Assembly (NCBI GenBank): GCA_003342895.1
Contig: PTFA01000081.1
Span: 1,002,279 to 1,066,278 of the forward strand
DNA: 64,000 bases
Source of the DNA: Casuarius casuarius
Lineage: Eukaryota; Chordata; Aves; Casuariiformes; Casuariidae
Reading direction: 5' to 3'
Part shown: positions 45,856 through 60,800 of the stretch, piece after piece
How the letters are laid out: each line of letters opens with the position of its first letter
How positions within the stretch are numbered: position 1 is the stretch's first letter
Made by a program: the position numbers and the translations under genes
The notes under the pieces: generated by a model
Told to the model about the DNA's origin: nothing
What the model saw: only the letters and a program-made list of their open reading frames with translations
The model's database searches: none

Positions 45856-48800
45856 CTGAAAGAGCCACAAGAAAGAAGAGCAGTTAGCACACACAAAAAT
45901 GATAATGTCAAACTGCAGTGCCTTAGGCAACCACTGACTTTATTCTTGTGTGACTGAAGGATGACAGAGATCACCCACTGGTGGCTGCCGTTCTGGGAGG
46001 CGCAGCAGATGCAGGTACCCGAGCGGGTCCTCCGCACAGCTGGCACAAGGCAGCTCTTCCGGGTGCTGCGCTGGCTCTGCNGACCTGCTCCAAGCGTTTG
46101 GCCCCTGAAGGAGAAGCGGCCTCCAAGGGGCAGCTCTGCGGACATGAACAGTGCTGCTTAACCCTTTAATCTGTCGGCTGCTGACACAAATACTTTGGGG
46201 CATCATCTGAATTTCTGGTCCTGACAAAACTATATTGATACACACAATGTGCAGACAACCTCACTCCTACAGGTGTGAAGTTTAAGACAAGAAAATAGGT
46301 AAGTTAATACCCTGATTAAGGCGGAACTTGGAGGCCATTTTAGAAAGATATTAAGCATTGTTCTACACTAAACTGTACCTGCAAACAATATAGAAGATCA
46401 GCTGTTAGGCTTCAGTCTCCCTCTCACAAGGGCAATAGCAACAAGGAATGGGATCATTATGGAGAGACACAACAGCATCCCCAGGGATGCAAAAGACGAA
46501 TCAGGGTTCCAAATATTAGTTGCAAGTTCCACTCCAAGAACATTGTTTCACTTGCGTGGAAAGTATTTGACCAGTTATTTAAGAAAGTTTAGAACTGAAA
46601 TGTAAATGCCAAAGCCCTAGACATGGAGGTGGGGGAGACACCCNCTGTGCTCAGAGAAGCTGCTCTTTGCTTGAGCAGACAGTCCAGAAAAATTGAGACT
46701 GAAACGTGGTGAGGAGAAACTATTATTTAGAGTAACATGAGGATGAAAATCCAGTTCCCTTTGCCAGGTGACTTTTTCTGCTGTTGATTAGCTCTGAGAG
46801 ATCTCCAGCATCCACCCCACCCCTCCTGCAAGATACAGCATTAACAAGATGNGTACAGAAGAGAGTCCCCAACAAGTTCCCAGTATCAAAACTGCNGCAG
46901 TCAAGACAGGGTGACCAGTCATGACGATGTTCTCTCATGTTACCAAGAAAGGGATCTGCAGAGTCAGAGGGACCAAGTACACCAGCCTGTTAGCATGAAG
47001 CAGCAGAGTACCTCTGATCAAGGTCCTAGATGCCGTCCAGGTTGGCAGGCTGAGATCAGGTGCTTCTCATCGATATAGAAGATAAACAAGCTCTTGGGAC
47101 AGGCCCAATCCTTGAAGGTGATGTAGGATATGGGTCCAGATTTCCCACCTGCAGAACAAGCAAGACCCTCCACCTGCATGTTTAAAGGCTGCAGGATGAA
47201 CACCACTGGCAGAAGGATTCAGTTTTCTGTGCATTGCTCAAAGACAAGAGGATCTTGCTGCACACTGCCAGTTTGGTAGTGTAACATGGTACAAATGGTT
47301 TTCATGTTAATTGAATGCAACAGCCTGACAAGGGACCCTCGTCAAGTGTCCTTTCTTCTGAGAGCTGTTATTTCCGAGCAGAGCAAATGCCTTAGACAGT
47401 CAGTGCTCAAAGCCAGCGTCAGCTCTATGAAAGGTGACTCCAAAGGGATCAGCTGTTCTTTTTACTTTGCGTACAGTACAGAGAGGATGCTCAGAACAAG
47501 ACTCAGAGAGGCTGAAAGAACAGGGATTGGGTGCTGTAAGAATAAGAGGGCTTGATTCAGCAGCCAAAACCTTTGAAAATGGTTCTGAAGACCACTTTAT
47601 ACAGAATGCAAGGCCTTTGCCTTGGCCTGTGCTGGAGCCATAAGCTTGCCAGAAACCGTAAAGAGCTAAAAAGGCTTTACTGATGCAGTCAGAAGCGCGC
47701 ATCTTAATCTCATCACTTTGGAGTAGACTGGGGAGAACCTCTCCAGGAATCCCTTAAATAAGTTAAAAAAAAAAAAAATCTAAAAGCAAACTTGGCTGGT
47801 GCAGCTGTAAACAGTCCTGTTCTGGGCTGGCCCCAGGACTTTCTTAAAAAGGGAGGAAGTGCTGCTACTTCCATTCCCACTGTCCCTCCCTATGGAGTTT
47901 AAAAGACCTGGAACCTTACTCCAACCAGTANAGGCACCAGCTGACAAGGGAGATGAGGGCATGTGAAGAGGCAGTTGGCAGGAGCCATCGGTCACANAAG
48001 TATGTATCAAGAACCACCCCTGAAGATTCCATTCGCAAAGACTTGAAATGGTAGAAAGATGATGTTCCAAATCAAAAGAAGAAAACCAAAAAAACCAATG
48101 AGAATAGCTACAGTATTGACCAAAATCATTTAGATAAAAATATTTAAAGGGATGATCACCTAGTCTCCCTCCCCTTCTCTTAGGAAGAGGCTCACAACCA
48201 GCGATTTCGGCATCGAGCCTACAGTGCTTGCTGTACAGTTATTTTGGAAAATACCTATTGATGTTAAGACCATAACTGTGAGGAAATATCACAATTTCTC
48301 TTACAAATTTATTTAAAGCTTATTTATTCGCTGTTCAGAAGTGAATCATTTTATCCCCTTAAAAGTCACACAATAGGTTATACAATTAAGAACAGCCCAT
48401 TCTTTAGCAAACTGATCCAATATCAGACTATTATCTCTATATACACACATTCAAGTGAGATGAATATTCACTATCCCTTTGTGTTCAAATACTACTGCCT
48501 AGTAACCACACCTCACCCAGAAAACGTACCTCGATGATCTCTCGAACTTCACATTCTGATTCCAGCTTGTCCAGTTTCAAGTGTGCTGTCCCCACCTGCT
48601 TGTCACTTCTGAAAAAGGACCTGTTTGAAAGAAGTCTTCCTTAGTGGAAACGGCAAGGTTTTTAGAACACTAAAGAGAAAGAAAGTTAACAGGTCATTGC
48701 TATTTATACCAGCATCACACACAGGAAGTCCAGTCAGGACATGCTACCAGAACTCCAAAACCTGGATGAAAGGGGCAAACCCTTGGTGAACTGAACTAGA

Positions 48801-51800
48801 TCACAAGGAGAAGGCACTGAGGCACTCATTTTCTAATCATCCTCTTACAACCAAAATAAAGACGAGGAGAGTAGTGAAGAAAAACAGTCCGAGTCCTAGA
48901 CTAGCACCAGGAATGACAGCAGCTCTCATCCCCGCACAGGAGAAGAGCCTTAGTGTGACAAGGAGGGAGAGGAGTAGCCTAATACCCAGGACAGACAGCG
49001 ACCTTTTACAAAGGATGTTTAGCAGAACTGGCTGAAAAATTCCCCAGGGAAGTTGTGTGTATCATCAAAACAAACAATTCACAAGCACATGCTGCTTTTG
49101 AGAAACTTCTTATTAGGAGAAAGTCAAATGAATTATTCTGTTTCATTCTGATATATCAAAACACAGAATTTCAACAAGAAGGAACATTTAATTCCAGCTA
49201 TTGTTTTGATTCAGCCTTATACTAATAATTTTAATACTAAAGAATTTCTATTTTGCTGAAATTAAATACAGAACATTTATATTTGGAAAGAAAAGAAACC
49301 AACTTCAGTGTTTTCTCCTCTATAGTCACTTCTGTTTAGCAGTTTTATCAGCAAAACTCTTTACCTTAACAACCAGAGACAGGTAAGAGCCATGATTCTT
49401 ATTCAGATAAACTCCTTCACAAGGTAACAACAAAGACTAAAACACACTACTTCCATGGAAGTAAACAAGTGTTCAGCTCAAAGTGTTGGATTTCTTTGCC
49501 TGAATCCAAGCATTTCCCTGAAAGCAAGGGCTTCTGGAAGTCCACACCGCATTTATCATGCCACTGGCTAAAAACAGAGCAAGATGCTATCAAGCAAGAG
49601 CTGATACCTGCACTGAAAACTAGAACGATGATTTTATGGATCCCTGTGATCATGTAATCTGTGGCAAGAGTAACCAATATATTAACACACATGCAATGAA
49701 AACACAGTCTTCCTGAAATGCTTGTCTTGTAGAATTTCTTAAATATTACTGAATCATCAGATACAAGAGCCCTGATTTTATCCAGTCTTGATGCACCTCA
49801 TTCATCGGAGCCTTGGTGACGGACATCACTGAGTCTTTTAGTTCGTTTGAAGAGTATTCGCCACCTTCTAGATAACTTCANCACCACCAGTACCTCCTTT
49901 CTTCATTTCCAGGCTTATTCTAGATGTAGNTTCTGTTGCAAAATACCTTTCAATTACAGGATTTTGAGAGGAAATAACAATTATATTCAAAAGAAGTCTG
50001 AGAATTACCAGAGTAGATNGAGTAGATTGCACCAGAAATGGCTTTGTGGTTTGGTTTGCCTGTGTGTCTTCATCATTAACAGAATGAGAAAAATTAATGG
50101 ATACCTCTCTGAGATAAGGTATGAAAAGTTTATGCCACTTCAGTTTGGCACTCCCATGAAAGAGTCCTGTGCAGATAGCAAGGGACCTAGAAGATTCTCC
50201 AGGGAAAGCGAACTTGCACCTTCCAACTTCTTGATGGATGCATCTGCTGCTTTTTAAAACATGTTGCTGAGATTGCTGATATCAATGCCTATAGTCTCCA
50301 AGTGAACATCAGTGGGTTTGATTTTCTAAAATCTCCAACTGGAAAAGGAATACATTTCTTCCTACTTATCCACAGCCTCAGTGATTGCTTCATTCATATA
50401 TTCTCCACATAGTTCATATAAACCACAACATAAGGAATCTGAAACTCAGATTTTAACCCCGCTTTCTGCCTTGTATGTTCAGAACAGCATCAGGGCCTTG
50501 GCTCATGCAGCATCTAAGCTTCTNTCAATTAAGGAAAATGATCTGGTACTGTCAGCCAAGGCTGTAGCAAGCTCACAGTAGGTAGCTCAGCCACTTCCAG
50601 ATAGGGTAGAGATGGCCAGGCCACTCCTCCGAAAGCACTGGAATGTACAGTGAGTCACTGCTAGGCAATATATCTGCTCTAAAACCTTGTTCCGTTAAGG
50701 ACTTGAAGGATTCCAGCTCAGTTGTTCCAATTGCTTCCCATTCATCAATTTGTCCATCTCAGCACAAACAGCTGTAGCAAAGAAAAACAANGCAGCAAGT
50801 ACATGAAGGGCTGATAGCGCTGCCTCCAAACATGCTGCCTGTGAATTCTCTTGTCAGGAAACCTCCCAGAGANGAGACTGCGTTATCCATTAACAAGACT
50901 ACAGCAGGCTCACAAAATCATTTAGAGANGTGTAGACTTGACTAGCTTGCATGCTACAATGCTTCCTTTACTTCACGAGTACCTTAACCGGATGAAGAAG
51001 GATTACNGAATTCTACTACAGCAGGCTGGACACTTTCTTCTTTAGTTCATAAACTTTTAAATGAAGCAGCAATTTTTCTAGCTGCATTTCTTTTTCATCT
51101 AACCCAAGAACCAACAAAGACTGGTCCATCCCGGATTCACAGGGAAGGATGTGAACTTGCCTTAGGCTATGGTTTTAGAAACATCACTGGTGAAATCTCC
51201 TTTTATCTTTAGAAGATTTTAGGAGAGTTTTAATGAGAGAATACTTTTGGAAAAGTACATTGATGGATTTTTACTTAAAAGTATTCTTTAAAGGCAAGAG
51301 AAGCTTGATATATAGAAGTAACAGTACGTTGTATGCTCTTTCTCTATGAGCTGGAGCAAGTCTCCTCTGCTCACTGAGAGAAAAGAATTCTTGGGAGATG
51401 GGCAAAGGGCTATCAGAGACTCCAGAACTACTTTCAGAAATGCTTGCAGATGTTGTATTACCCATTCCATAGTCTTGAAGAAAGACAGGAAGCAGATGGT
51501 TTTTAGAAGAAAGCCTGGGTCACTTAATCCTCTCTCTTCTCCTCTGTTACAGGGCTGCAGCTAAGCAGGGCAAAACAAGCAACTGAAACAGGCAAAAAAC
51601 ATGAAAACAGCAGAAATACCACTGTGAAGGGGTTACAGCTGGGCCCTTCTGGTATCTCAGCTATCACATAGCAGGAAATGTGGTCTGCAATTCTGTTACC
51701 TGCTTTGCATAAGCACTGCCCGTATGGTGACTGGCAGGCTCTGTTTTGTCCTGAGAAGACTGCCAGGGGAAGGCGATCGATTGGCTTTTCTTCTCTTCCT

Positions 51801-54800
51801 CCCTCCCTGTTGCTATGTGTTTTGATCACCCTCATCCAGAAACAAGCATAGACTTGTTAGATTCCTGTTCTAAGAACAAACAAATCTCAGAGCCAGAAGA
51901 GAGAAATATTTTGTTTGGACTCTTGCTAATCTTCAGAAAGGCTTCAAAGGACAATCTGAAGTTGGCGTACAATTCATGACTGACTGGAGAAGGTTTCCCC
52001 AATGGGTGAACTTCAGCCTGAGCTCAAAGCTTTAAAACACGTGCAGTTCCAGCTGGTAAGGACACGATAACAACAGGACATGCCCCATGCGTGCAACGGT
52101 ACGCAAAGGATGGAGAAAAAGGTTTTAAACAAATGAAAACACTATTAACAGATTTACACAAAACAGGCAGGGTCTCTAACAGTGAAACCTTGAACAACGA
52201 AGCAGCGGAGCAGTCAGGATTAATGAAGAAAGAGGAAGAAAATTAGCTGTTTTTCAGTGGAGATAAAAATGCAACATTTGGAGTAAAAACAATGGGGCTT
52301 TACCTCTTAAGTTAAAACACCTACAACTTGAAAACCATTTCAGAGAAACTATGGATCATTTCTGCATGTCCCAGTAATAGAAAGGATGAATAGCACAGAG
52401 AGCAATCAAGACAGAAACAGGTTATCTAACACCTCATCCAAGTCATGGGTCACAATTAACTGTGGGATTAATAAATCTAGGCCACTCAAATTCTGAATAA
52501 ATCAGTAATGAGCCCAGATGCAGGATGATTTCCCTGAACATTACAAATTGTTAACATCCATCTCATCCGTCTGTCTCTGAGATAAAGGGACTCTCTCCCT
52601 CACTGCTCTCAACAGTCTAACAGTTTGCTAGCAATGCTTGGTAAATATTGTAAAATCCTCAGAATGAAGATGAGTACAAAAACATAACACTAATTCTGCC
52701 ATCATCTGTCATCTGCTTTACTGCTGTTCATGTTGTGCTGTCACTTGTATTTCATTATTCTACAATGTTCTCCCATATAACATTTAAATCTTCTGGTCCA
52801 GAAGATTACAAACAGATTGGGTAAGAATAAAAACATTCTGAAGCAGAATCATTACTTTCTTAGTCTCATCAATCCCCCCTAATGCATTAATCTGCAACCA
52901 ATCTTCCAGTTATGAGTCAACTTCACTGAACTTCTGCTTTTTTCCTCCTGTAGGGAAATGTGGAGCCCAGGAACATTTTGAAATGAATTCCCAGACATGA
53001 GAACTAGACAGCTCTTTACTGATCTATTAAAAGACAGATCATATGCTTGTCCTCCAAAAATTTCGGCTACCACACACAACTGTTACTAGAGAAGCAATGG
53101 GGAAAAACACCAACAAACTGTAGACTTACCCTTTATGAAATATTTCAAATTTAATTCCTTTGGTCTGAATCACTCGTCGGAAACCTCTATGATTTCGGTT
53201 GATGTTCAGCTTGAACAACTGATTATATTCTACAGTCAAGATACAGAAAAATGAAAGCAAGCTGTGAAAGTTAAGCTAAGCGCGGTGCTCTAGTGTGTGN
53301 GTGCACTTAGACCTCTGTCTATCTGAGTTTGACCCATCTAAGACAGACACTTGACACCTGTATGGTCCCTTCTCAGGAGGTTAAGCCATTTTAGTCATTA
53401 ATAAGTTAAACATCAGTATCCCTGTGCAACAGTTCATCTCTGTCATTCCCACTTCACAGGGGCAAAAAATAAACTGCAGAAAAAACAAGTCATCCTGAGG
53501 AGGTGACAGCAAGTTACTGGAGAGCCAAAAGTGTATGATTTAGGTCTTCCAGCATTTTACTTTAAATAGTGTGTCTGTGGCTAAGAAAAAGGCACAAAAC
53601 AAGAATATGGAAGAAGCACAGGAAGGTTAGAATGACTGGGAAGGGCTGTTCTGATAACGTAACTAAGCAGCAGTCTGAGCATGACTGGTAACTCAATCAT
53701 TTCACTAACTGATGACACAGTAACTGCTACCAACACTGGGATGTGGGAGAAGAAATGCCACAACAGCTAGACTTCACCTGCTAACAAACCCTTTCATAAC
53801 AAAGAAAAATAGGCAGGAAGGGAAGGTCCTCTAGCCTGAGTCGCAGTATAAGACTAGCCTGTACTCTCCAGTGATTCCTTAAGGTGCAATGTTTTTCCCT
53901 TTGTCCCAGAAAAGGTACTAACCTGGAGAATTGGTATTTTTAATTACAGCTGTTTTGCTCTTCTGAGCTTGCTCCTTTTAAAAGAGAGACACACACACAC
54001 ATTACATAAAGTCATGGCAGATANTGTTTCAGTATATGGAATAGTAACCATTTTTATTACTAGTCCTTTTTTATATCTATACAAGAAACATGAGGTTTAG
54101 GAGGTTATCTGGATGATAATAAGAGTTATGGTACATTCAAGATTAAAATATTTGGATTTCATCGCAGTAACAAGTATAACACTAGATAAAGAATAAGCCA
54201 AAACATTAAATACAAGCGCCACAGATAAGCTACATGGTCACACTCAATTCAGTCCAATCACCATAAAGCTACTGCCTGCTGCTGTTAAACTACATGATAA
54301 ACTATGCACGTTCCATGACACAATAATTCTGCTCCTTCTGCATTCGTTGGAATAATAAGCTTGTGGTGCTACACAAGGAATTCATCACAAATCATTCAGG
54401 GAATTGTCCTATTATTATTTTGCCTGACAATCAATCTGCCACCAAAATGAATTAACTTTTAACCCAAAGCAGAGTACAAACTAAATCTCTGGGGACTGAA
54501 CAAGGACAATGTGACCTAATTATTGCAGCTAATTTGCAAAACTGATTTCAGCTATGAATAAGAAAGGTGGTGCATTTGACTGTTGGCTAAGCAGTAGAGA
54601 TCTGGGTTTTTTTAAGCAAAGAAAAATAGATTAAAAGCGTGCTGATTCTTACTTATTCCCCAGAAAATTATTCACACAGACCAATTCTGTTTTCAGCCAC
54701 CCTTAGGGGGTGACCCCTCCCCACTGAGGTCTCATGTAACTCGAATCAAAACACAAACTGAATCTGTTCCTCAGCAATTTCCCACAGGTAACTGAACTTA

Positions 54801-57800
54801 TCTCAGTGGAATTGCTGGAAAATTTNTTAGGAGGTAAAATCTAGGCTCTGCACTGTCATGGAGTAAACATTAAGCCCATAAGAGCAAAGATTTTTTTGCC
54901 CTATGGGGAGAACAGGAGAAGCCCCAGCACTTCTGCTGATGGTCAGACTAGACGTTGCTCTTNAGAGGCCTTTCTAGCTCCAGTTTCTGTATTTTTTAGA
55001 CCAGGAACTACTTTCAAGGTAAGGGGAACAGGATGAGAGTGGGTAGTTTCAAGGAAAGGAACAATTACCTACAATACCTCTATGAAAAGAGGAAAGCCCA
55101 ATATACAACTGAAAAAAATGACCCTCAGAGAAGTTCAATATATGTTTAACACAAAACCACACTGAAGAATAAAATAGTTTGCATTTAGTATAAAACAGAT
55201 GCATTAANTAGTAAGGTCAAGAAACTTTCATGACCTAAGTCCTTTCTTCAGATATGGACACATATTTCCTAACTAAGTCAACAGGAGTCACGTGCATTTA
55301 TCTGAAGACAAAGCTTAGCCTTTTCGATCTATTTTTATAATTAAAGAGGTGTCCGTCCCAAAGTACTGCCTTTAAGCTTATTTTCTTTAAGANATGGAAC
55401 TTGGAGGGAGATCATAACTCAGGTACTCCCTCTCCCCTGGTGAACCTGCATGCCCTCATGTTTGACTGAAGTTACCAGTGAGTTTCCACCTCTGAAAGAA
55501 CTGAACTTTTACAAATCTTGCAAGCACTGGAGACCATCTGATTAGTGTCCCCAGGAAGCGAAGGTGGGCACGGCTCAGCCACTGGGAATGCTCTTTGGCA
55601 GTAAGCTTGTCAGCCAGCCAGAGCATATGTAAGTCTGAAGCAGACACCACACCGCAAAGTGCAGATGTAGGGCACACTGAGGGAAAGGTGCAGCAGAGCT
55701 CATATCTGTAGGAAACTGAGATTCAGCAGTTCTGTTTCTCACAGAACAGAGAGAAAAGCAGCCAGCATGCCTAGAAGTGTTTTCCCTTTCCAGAAGGAAG
55801 CCTGCATTCCTTCCTTGAAGCCCTCGCAAGCTAATACAGTAGTAAGGGTCATAGACCGAGGAACAGAAGAGCCAGGACATGCACTCACCACATTTGGGTA
55901 ATGAAATTCAAACTTCACAAACGCATCCAAATCGCTCGGTGCCACACCTGAATGAGACAACAACCAGCCAATCCAAACAGCTAATACAGATGTTTTCACT
56001 GCATTTGTAGTATCAGGCAGGATTTTTCCAAAGCACCTAACTGATTTTCAGCAGGACTCATTACCCGTCATATAACTTCTACTTCTACATAAACATCTAC
56101 TCTGTTAATGCTCTCATTCGTCCTGGGACAATACAGCACAGGTGGTTTATAAGTCCATAGAAACAAGGGACTGAAAACAGTAATGCTGACAGAAGTAACT
56201 CCTGTCTACTGAAGGGTCAATACATACCAAGGTGGTGCAGATTTACAGAAAGGCATTCGTAATAANATGAGACCCACATGGAACTTGAACTAAGATCCAG
56301 TTATCAGCAAGCCCAGGACAATTTAAAGTTCTTCCTTCTTCCAGGTGGAACCCTGATTCTCCCCCTCTTTCTTTTCTTTTTAATACTGCTAAAGGTTTTT
56401 GTGAATTTGAGCCAGAAACCTGGTTGATTTTTGTTTTAACGCGTGTTGGTCACAAAAGTTCTGACTCCTCACGTGGTCTTCAAGGCACAAAATCTTATTC
56501 CCCACTACTTTCCATATTTATTCAGAGAAAAAGTCCACAAGCCCCTGCAAATACATACCTGGTGGAGCTGGTAGGTTTATCCCCCTGACAATAAGAAGGT
56601 GCATTTCTGTGCTGTTGAGCTCAGAAAATATCCTGNGAAAATATAAAGACACAAGAAAGGGCATTCATCTCAGTAGCCCAGTACCTCCTGATCCACTCCC
56701 AGACCAGAATGCAATTGCTNTTTGTCAGACCTTTATCAAATACGAAACGAATTAAAAGTCACAGAACAGCTTACTCCTACACATATCTTTCAGAAATTAC
56801 AGAAGAGCAAGGAAAGAGTATGAGCAGAAATAAAAACNTTTATGATGCAGTCAAAAATGCCAAGAAAGCCCAAATACACCAGGACTGAGTGAGGAAGACA
56901 GAGGAAAGACGACTGGCAGAAGTGGCAAAGTGTGGGAGAAGAAGATAGAGACAGGAGATGAACANGGAGGTATTTTGAAAATAAAAGAACCCAAAACTCA
57001 AGTTAAAGACCAACTTCTTAACATTTAAATGGTTGGGAGTGTCCTCTCAGGAATGCTGAGCCTAACCGAACATCCCATCCAGGTTTGCTGAAGTCATAAA
57101 TCCCCTAAACAAGAGCTGGAGACCAGAAAGTCATTCCAGTCTGCCTGAAAGGTCTCTTAGTTTTTCCATACCTTATCATTTTAAATGTTCTTTCCTCAAA
57201 GTGATGGCTTGGAGGATCCATTCCTTGCGCTCGTGCAAGTTGTAGGATGTCCATGTCCTTTTTACAACCTTGTGCCAGTTTTTCAAACCTATGAAACAGC
57301 AGTAGAAAAAAAAACATACACACAAACTGGAACATAAAAATAGAGTGTTCTCTAGATACAGTCCACAGACTAACCCTCAGACTAGAGGTAACAAGCAGCT
57401 CAGAGATACAGGCCTCACAATGACTAACTTCTTCATGTAATGAGAACTTCTACCATCCTGCTCACTCTCATCATCTTTAGGGGTCAGGCAGAATCAAGCC
57501 TAAAACTGACCACANAACAAGATAATTAAAGGCAGGCAGCAGGTCTTACCGACTCGTTTCTGTTACATTTCCCAGATGCATGAACTGCTTGGAATACTGC
57601 AGACACCTCTGTCAACAGAAACAAAGCAGACAAACACAAATGCACTTAATGATCCTTACACACAAATTCAGGATTGACAGAGTTCTGAGACTGATGACAA
57701 CCTTATTTAAGGAAAGCCAAGAATCCAGAGTTTGCCTAAGTCACCAAAAACATCCATCCATCCCCCTGACCTTTAAACCTGAAGCTGAGCAGAGCGTTTG

Positions 57801-60800
57801 TTTAGGCTGCTCTGTCCTATTACTTTTTAATCATTTAATTTCTAGAGAAGATCTTCACCCAAGTGCTAGTCTTAATTGGTTGGGTACTATTTTCAAACTT
57901 GGGTTTTCAAACTTGGCTCAAATTTGATAGTGCTAAGCTTTCAAGCACACNCTTTCACTTCAAACAAAAAGACATCCAGCTCTGAAACTCTTCACCTTAG
58001 TACACACACAAAAATCAAAAATATTTTTAAATGAGAAAAAGGAAAAACTCCACAGAAACAACAATGGAATTACAACTATTACTAACAATACCCAGAAAAA
58101 TGTTACAAAAAACCCATCACAGAATTCCCACGCAATGATGAAGCACTAAAAGGATAAAACAGACACCTCATATTGGTCCTTCAGCAGTTTTATGAGCTGT
58201 GTGTATACTTCATCTGCCTTCTGGGACAGCCTGACATCTTCATGGTGAATGAAGATAAAATCACCCTCATCATCTGTAGGGGGTGATGGCAGCTGCAACA
58301 CAAGAACACCACCATAACATTTCAGAGCCCTTGGAAGAAACACTGAAGTAGACAAAAAGCAATCAGAATGAACGGAGAGGTCAGTGAAGGGGGAATATGC
58401 CGTTTTTCTTCTCAAGGTAATTCCAACCTAACCACTACTTATACCACTGTGTGACAACTACTCAAGCCCTAAGACCCTGTAAGGTGTCCTCCAGGCCTAG
58501 TTCCCCAACTATTTAGGTCATGAGAGCTATTACGCTGCAGTATGGTTTCCTANCTACCCATGTACCAAGAGAAACCATGCTATCACTAGATCAAGTGTGC
58601 CTGATCCTCACCCCAAAATGGAGTTAGGACATGGCCAAGACATGTACTCGCACCCTAAACCCAGGAAACACTTCCAGGCTCCACTGGAAGCCACTGTATA
58701 CCAGGGACCAAATGGTTTGTGAAGGCTGAATTTTCTCAGTATGGCACATTTGAGGAGCAGAAGAAGGAAAAACAAAACAGAAGAAAACCAAAGATACAGG
58801 GAAATTTCAAGGCTCAGCATCCACATTTGTCACTTGAACAGTTTTAACNAAAAATTTATTTCAAGAGATATTATTGTTTAAACTATTCACAGGTTGGATT
58901 GAGCTATTAGATGTCCAAGAATACAAAACAAAGAATACATTATTAACAGTCCTACTAACCTTGGAAATATCAACAGGTTTGCCACATTTTGCTTGCTCAA
59001 TCTTTAGGTCAAAGCTCTTCGCTGTTCTGAGATATATTTTAGCCTGTTCAAGGTTATTTGCCTTCTTTGCTTTGACGGCTGCCTTCATGTATTGCTTCTT
59101 TCTGTTCTCCAGAAATTCCAGCTGTTCCCTAGCTGAAAAACAGTTATATAAAAACCCTCACTCATCTGACACTGCCATGCCCCTGAAACAGGTTTATCGT
59201 GTTCAGTTTACAGCCAAAAAAAGGTCAGTAGAAGTACAGATATCAACTAAGGACATTTCCTTACTGTACTTTATTGCTTCAAGGACAGTTTCAATTTTAA
59301 GTATCAGAAAAGGAAACAAACCAACTTCCTTCCATCATGTCATCCTCCATCAAAAACTTCACAGCACTTCACAAAGAGAGAACTGTATTTAAAGTGTCAC
59401 AAAAGAAACGACAGTCCCCTATTGGTAGACAGGAGACAGAGACTACAGTACAACTGATAAATCAGTAACAGAGGCTGAATTCAAACTTCCAGCTTGACAT
59501 TTTANATTCTAAAAGAGGGTGAATATTATGAGCACATGAAACCTGAAAACACATCTTCTGTACCCCATTTCTTTTGTCTCCCTTGATCTGTCAGAAAAAG
59601 CAAATGAGCCAATCAATGTGTGAGGGCACATTCACACATGTCCACCTCTGCTTATTTGTAATTCTTTGCCATCTTACTTTCTTATTAATTCTTGGGTCTC
59701 CTCTTCCCTTCCCAAAACAATAAGGATAACCATACAAGTCAGAAAAAAATTGCTTTACATTGTAACAGGTCAGGTCATCCTGCTTCTTCTGCACCTCACT
59801 GGAAAGGGTACAGCATGAACCGACTACAACCATTTCCAGAGACACTCATATTGTATTCACCACTGCACTCCGCTCATGATTACATAAGCTAAACAAGACT
59901 TGCAAGAGGTGCCTGTCTCAGCAAATATATACACTAACCAGGCTGGTCAAACTATCACACTATTTTTANTGCTGTCAGATGACTATCAACTTACTCCCAT
60001 CCTCACAAAAAAAGCCTGCAGTCCTGCTGCTGTTCACAATTTGCCCAGTCAGCCAAAACCAAACTGATTAGATAAGGTAGCTAGCCCAATTTTCACTGAG
60101 TCAAAACAACCAGGACACAGTGTGCTCTGTGAGCCTGAGACACAGAACAGAGGTATTTTCAAAGAGCATCTGTGGAAAATGGGCTGAGCAAAGCCCTTTT
60201 ATCCTACTGATCTTGGCTCCTTGATTTTCCTGGTGCAGACATTAAATGCAACTGTTCCACTCCACTCCCACACCTCACTACACCTTCCACCCTCCGACAA
60301 GAAGGACAGATTTTCACAGTGGATTTATCAACTNTGAGCAGCTGCAAGCTGCACTTCAGGATTCTGGGGGGAAGCAGGTCACATTTGAATCACAGGATGT
60401 ACTACGGTTAGTGAAATCCAGCTTTACTATAGTGAAAAACTGGCATTTTTCTGTGAAGAACCTAAAATTCAGACAGTATGAATCTGTTCTTTTTTTTTTT
60501 TTTTTTCTCCACCTATTGGTCTTATTTTAAAATACTTTGAACACCCAGGAGAGATCAATGGGTAATCACCATATAACATATNAGTTTATGAGCTGAGGAG
60601 ACCAGGTATTATCAATTCCTTCACAGAGTAAGTGTAGGGCACTTATTCAGAGACTAACATCCCAGTTAAAATGGCACAAACCAAACCTCAAGAGGATTAA
60701 NAAGTTTTCAGAATGGGACAACCACTATGTTCTAAACAGCATTCTTTATAAAACAAGTCATGGAATTCCCCAGAGAAAAGGGCTATGAGCTAATCATGGT

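Noticed and set aside
45961..46161. Overlapping open frames in a GC-rich patch beside the last CC2D1B exon
   Set aside because: Open on both strands with no recognisable protein; an effect of base composition.
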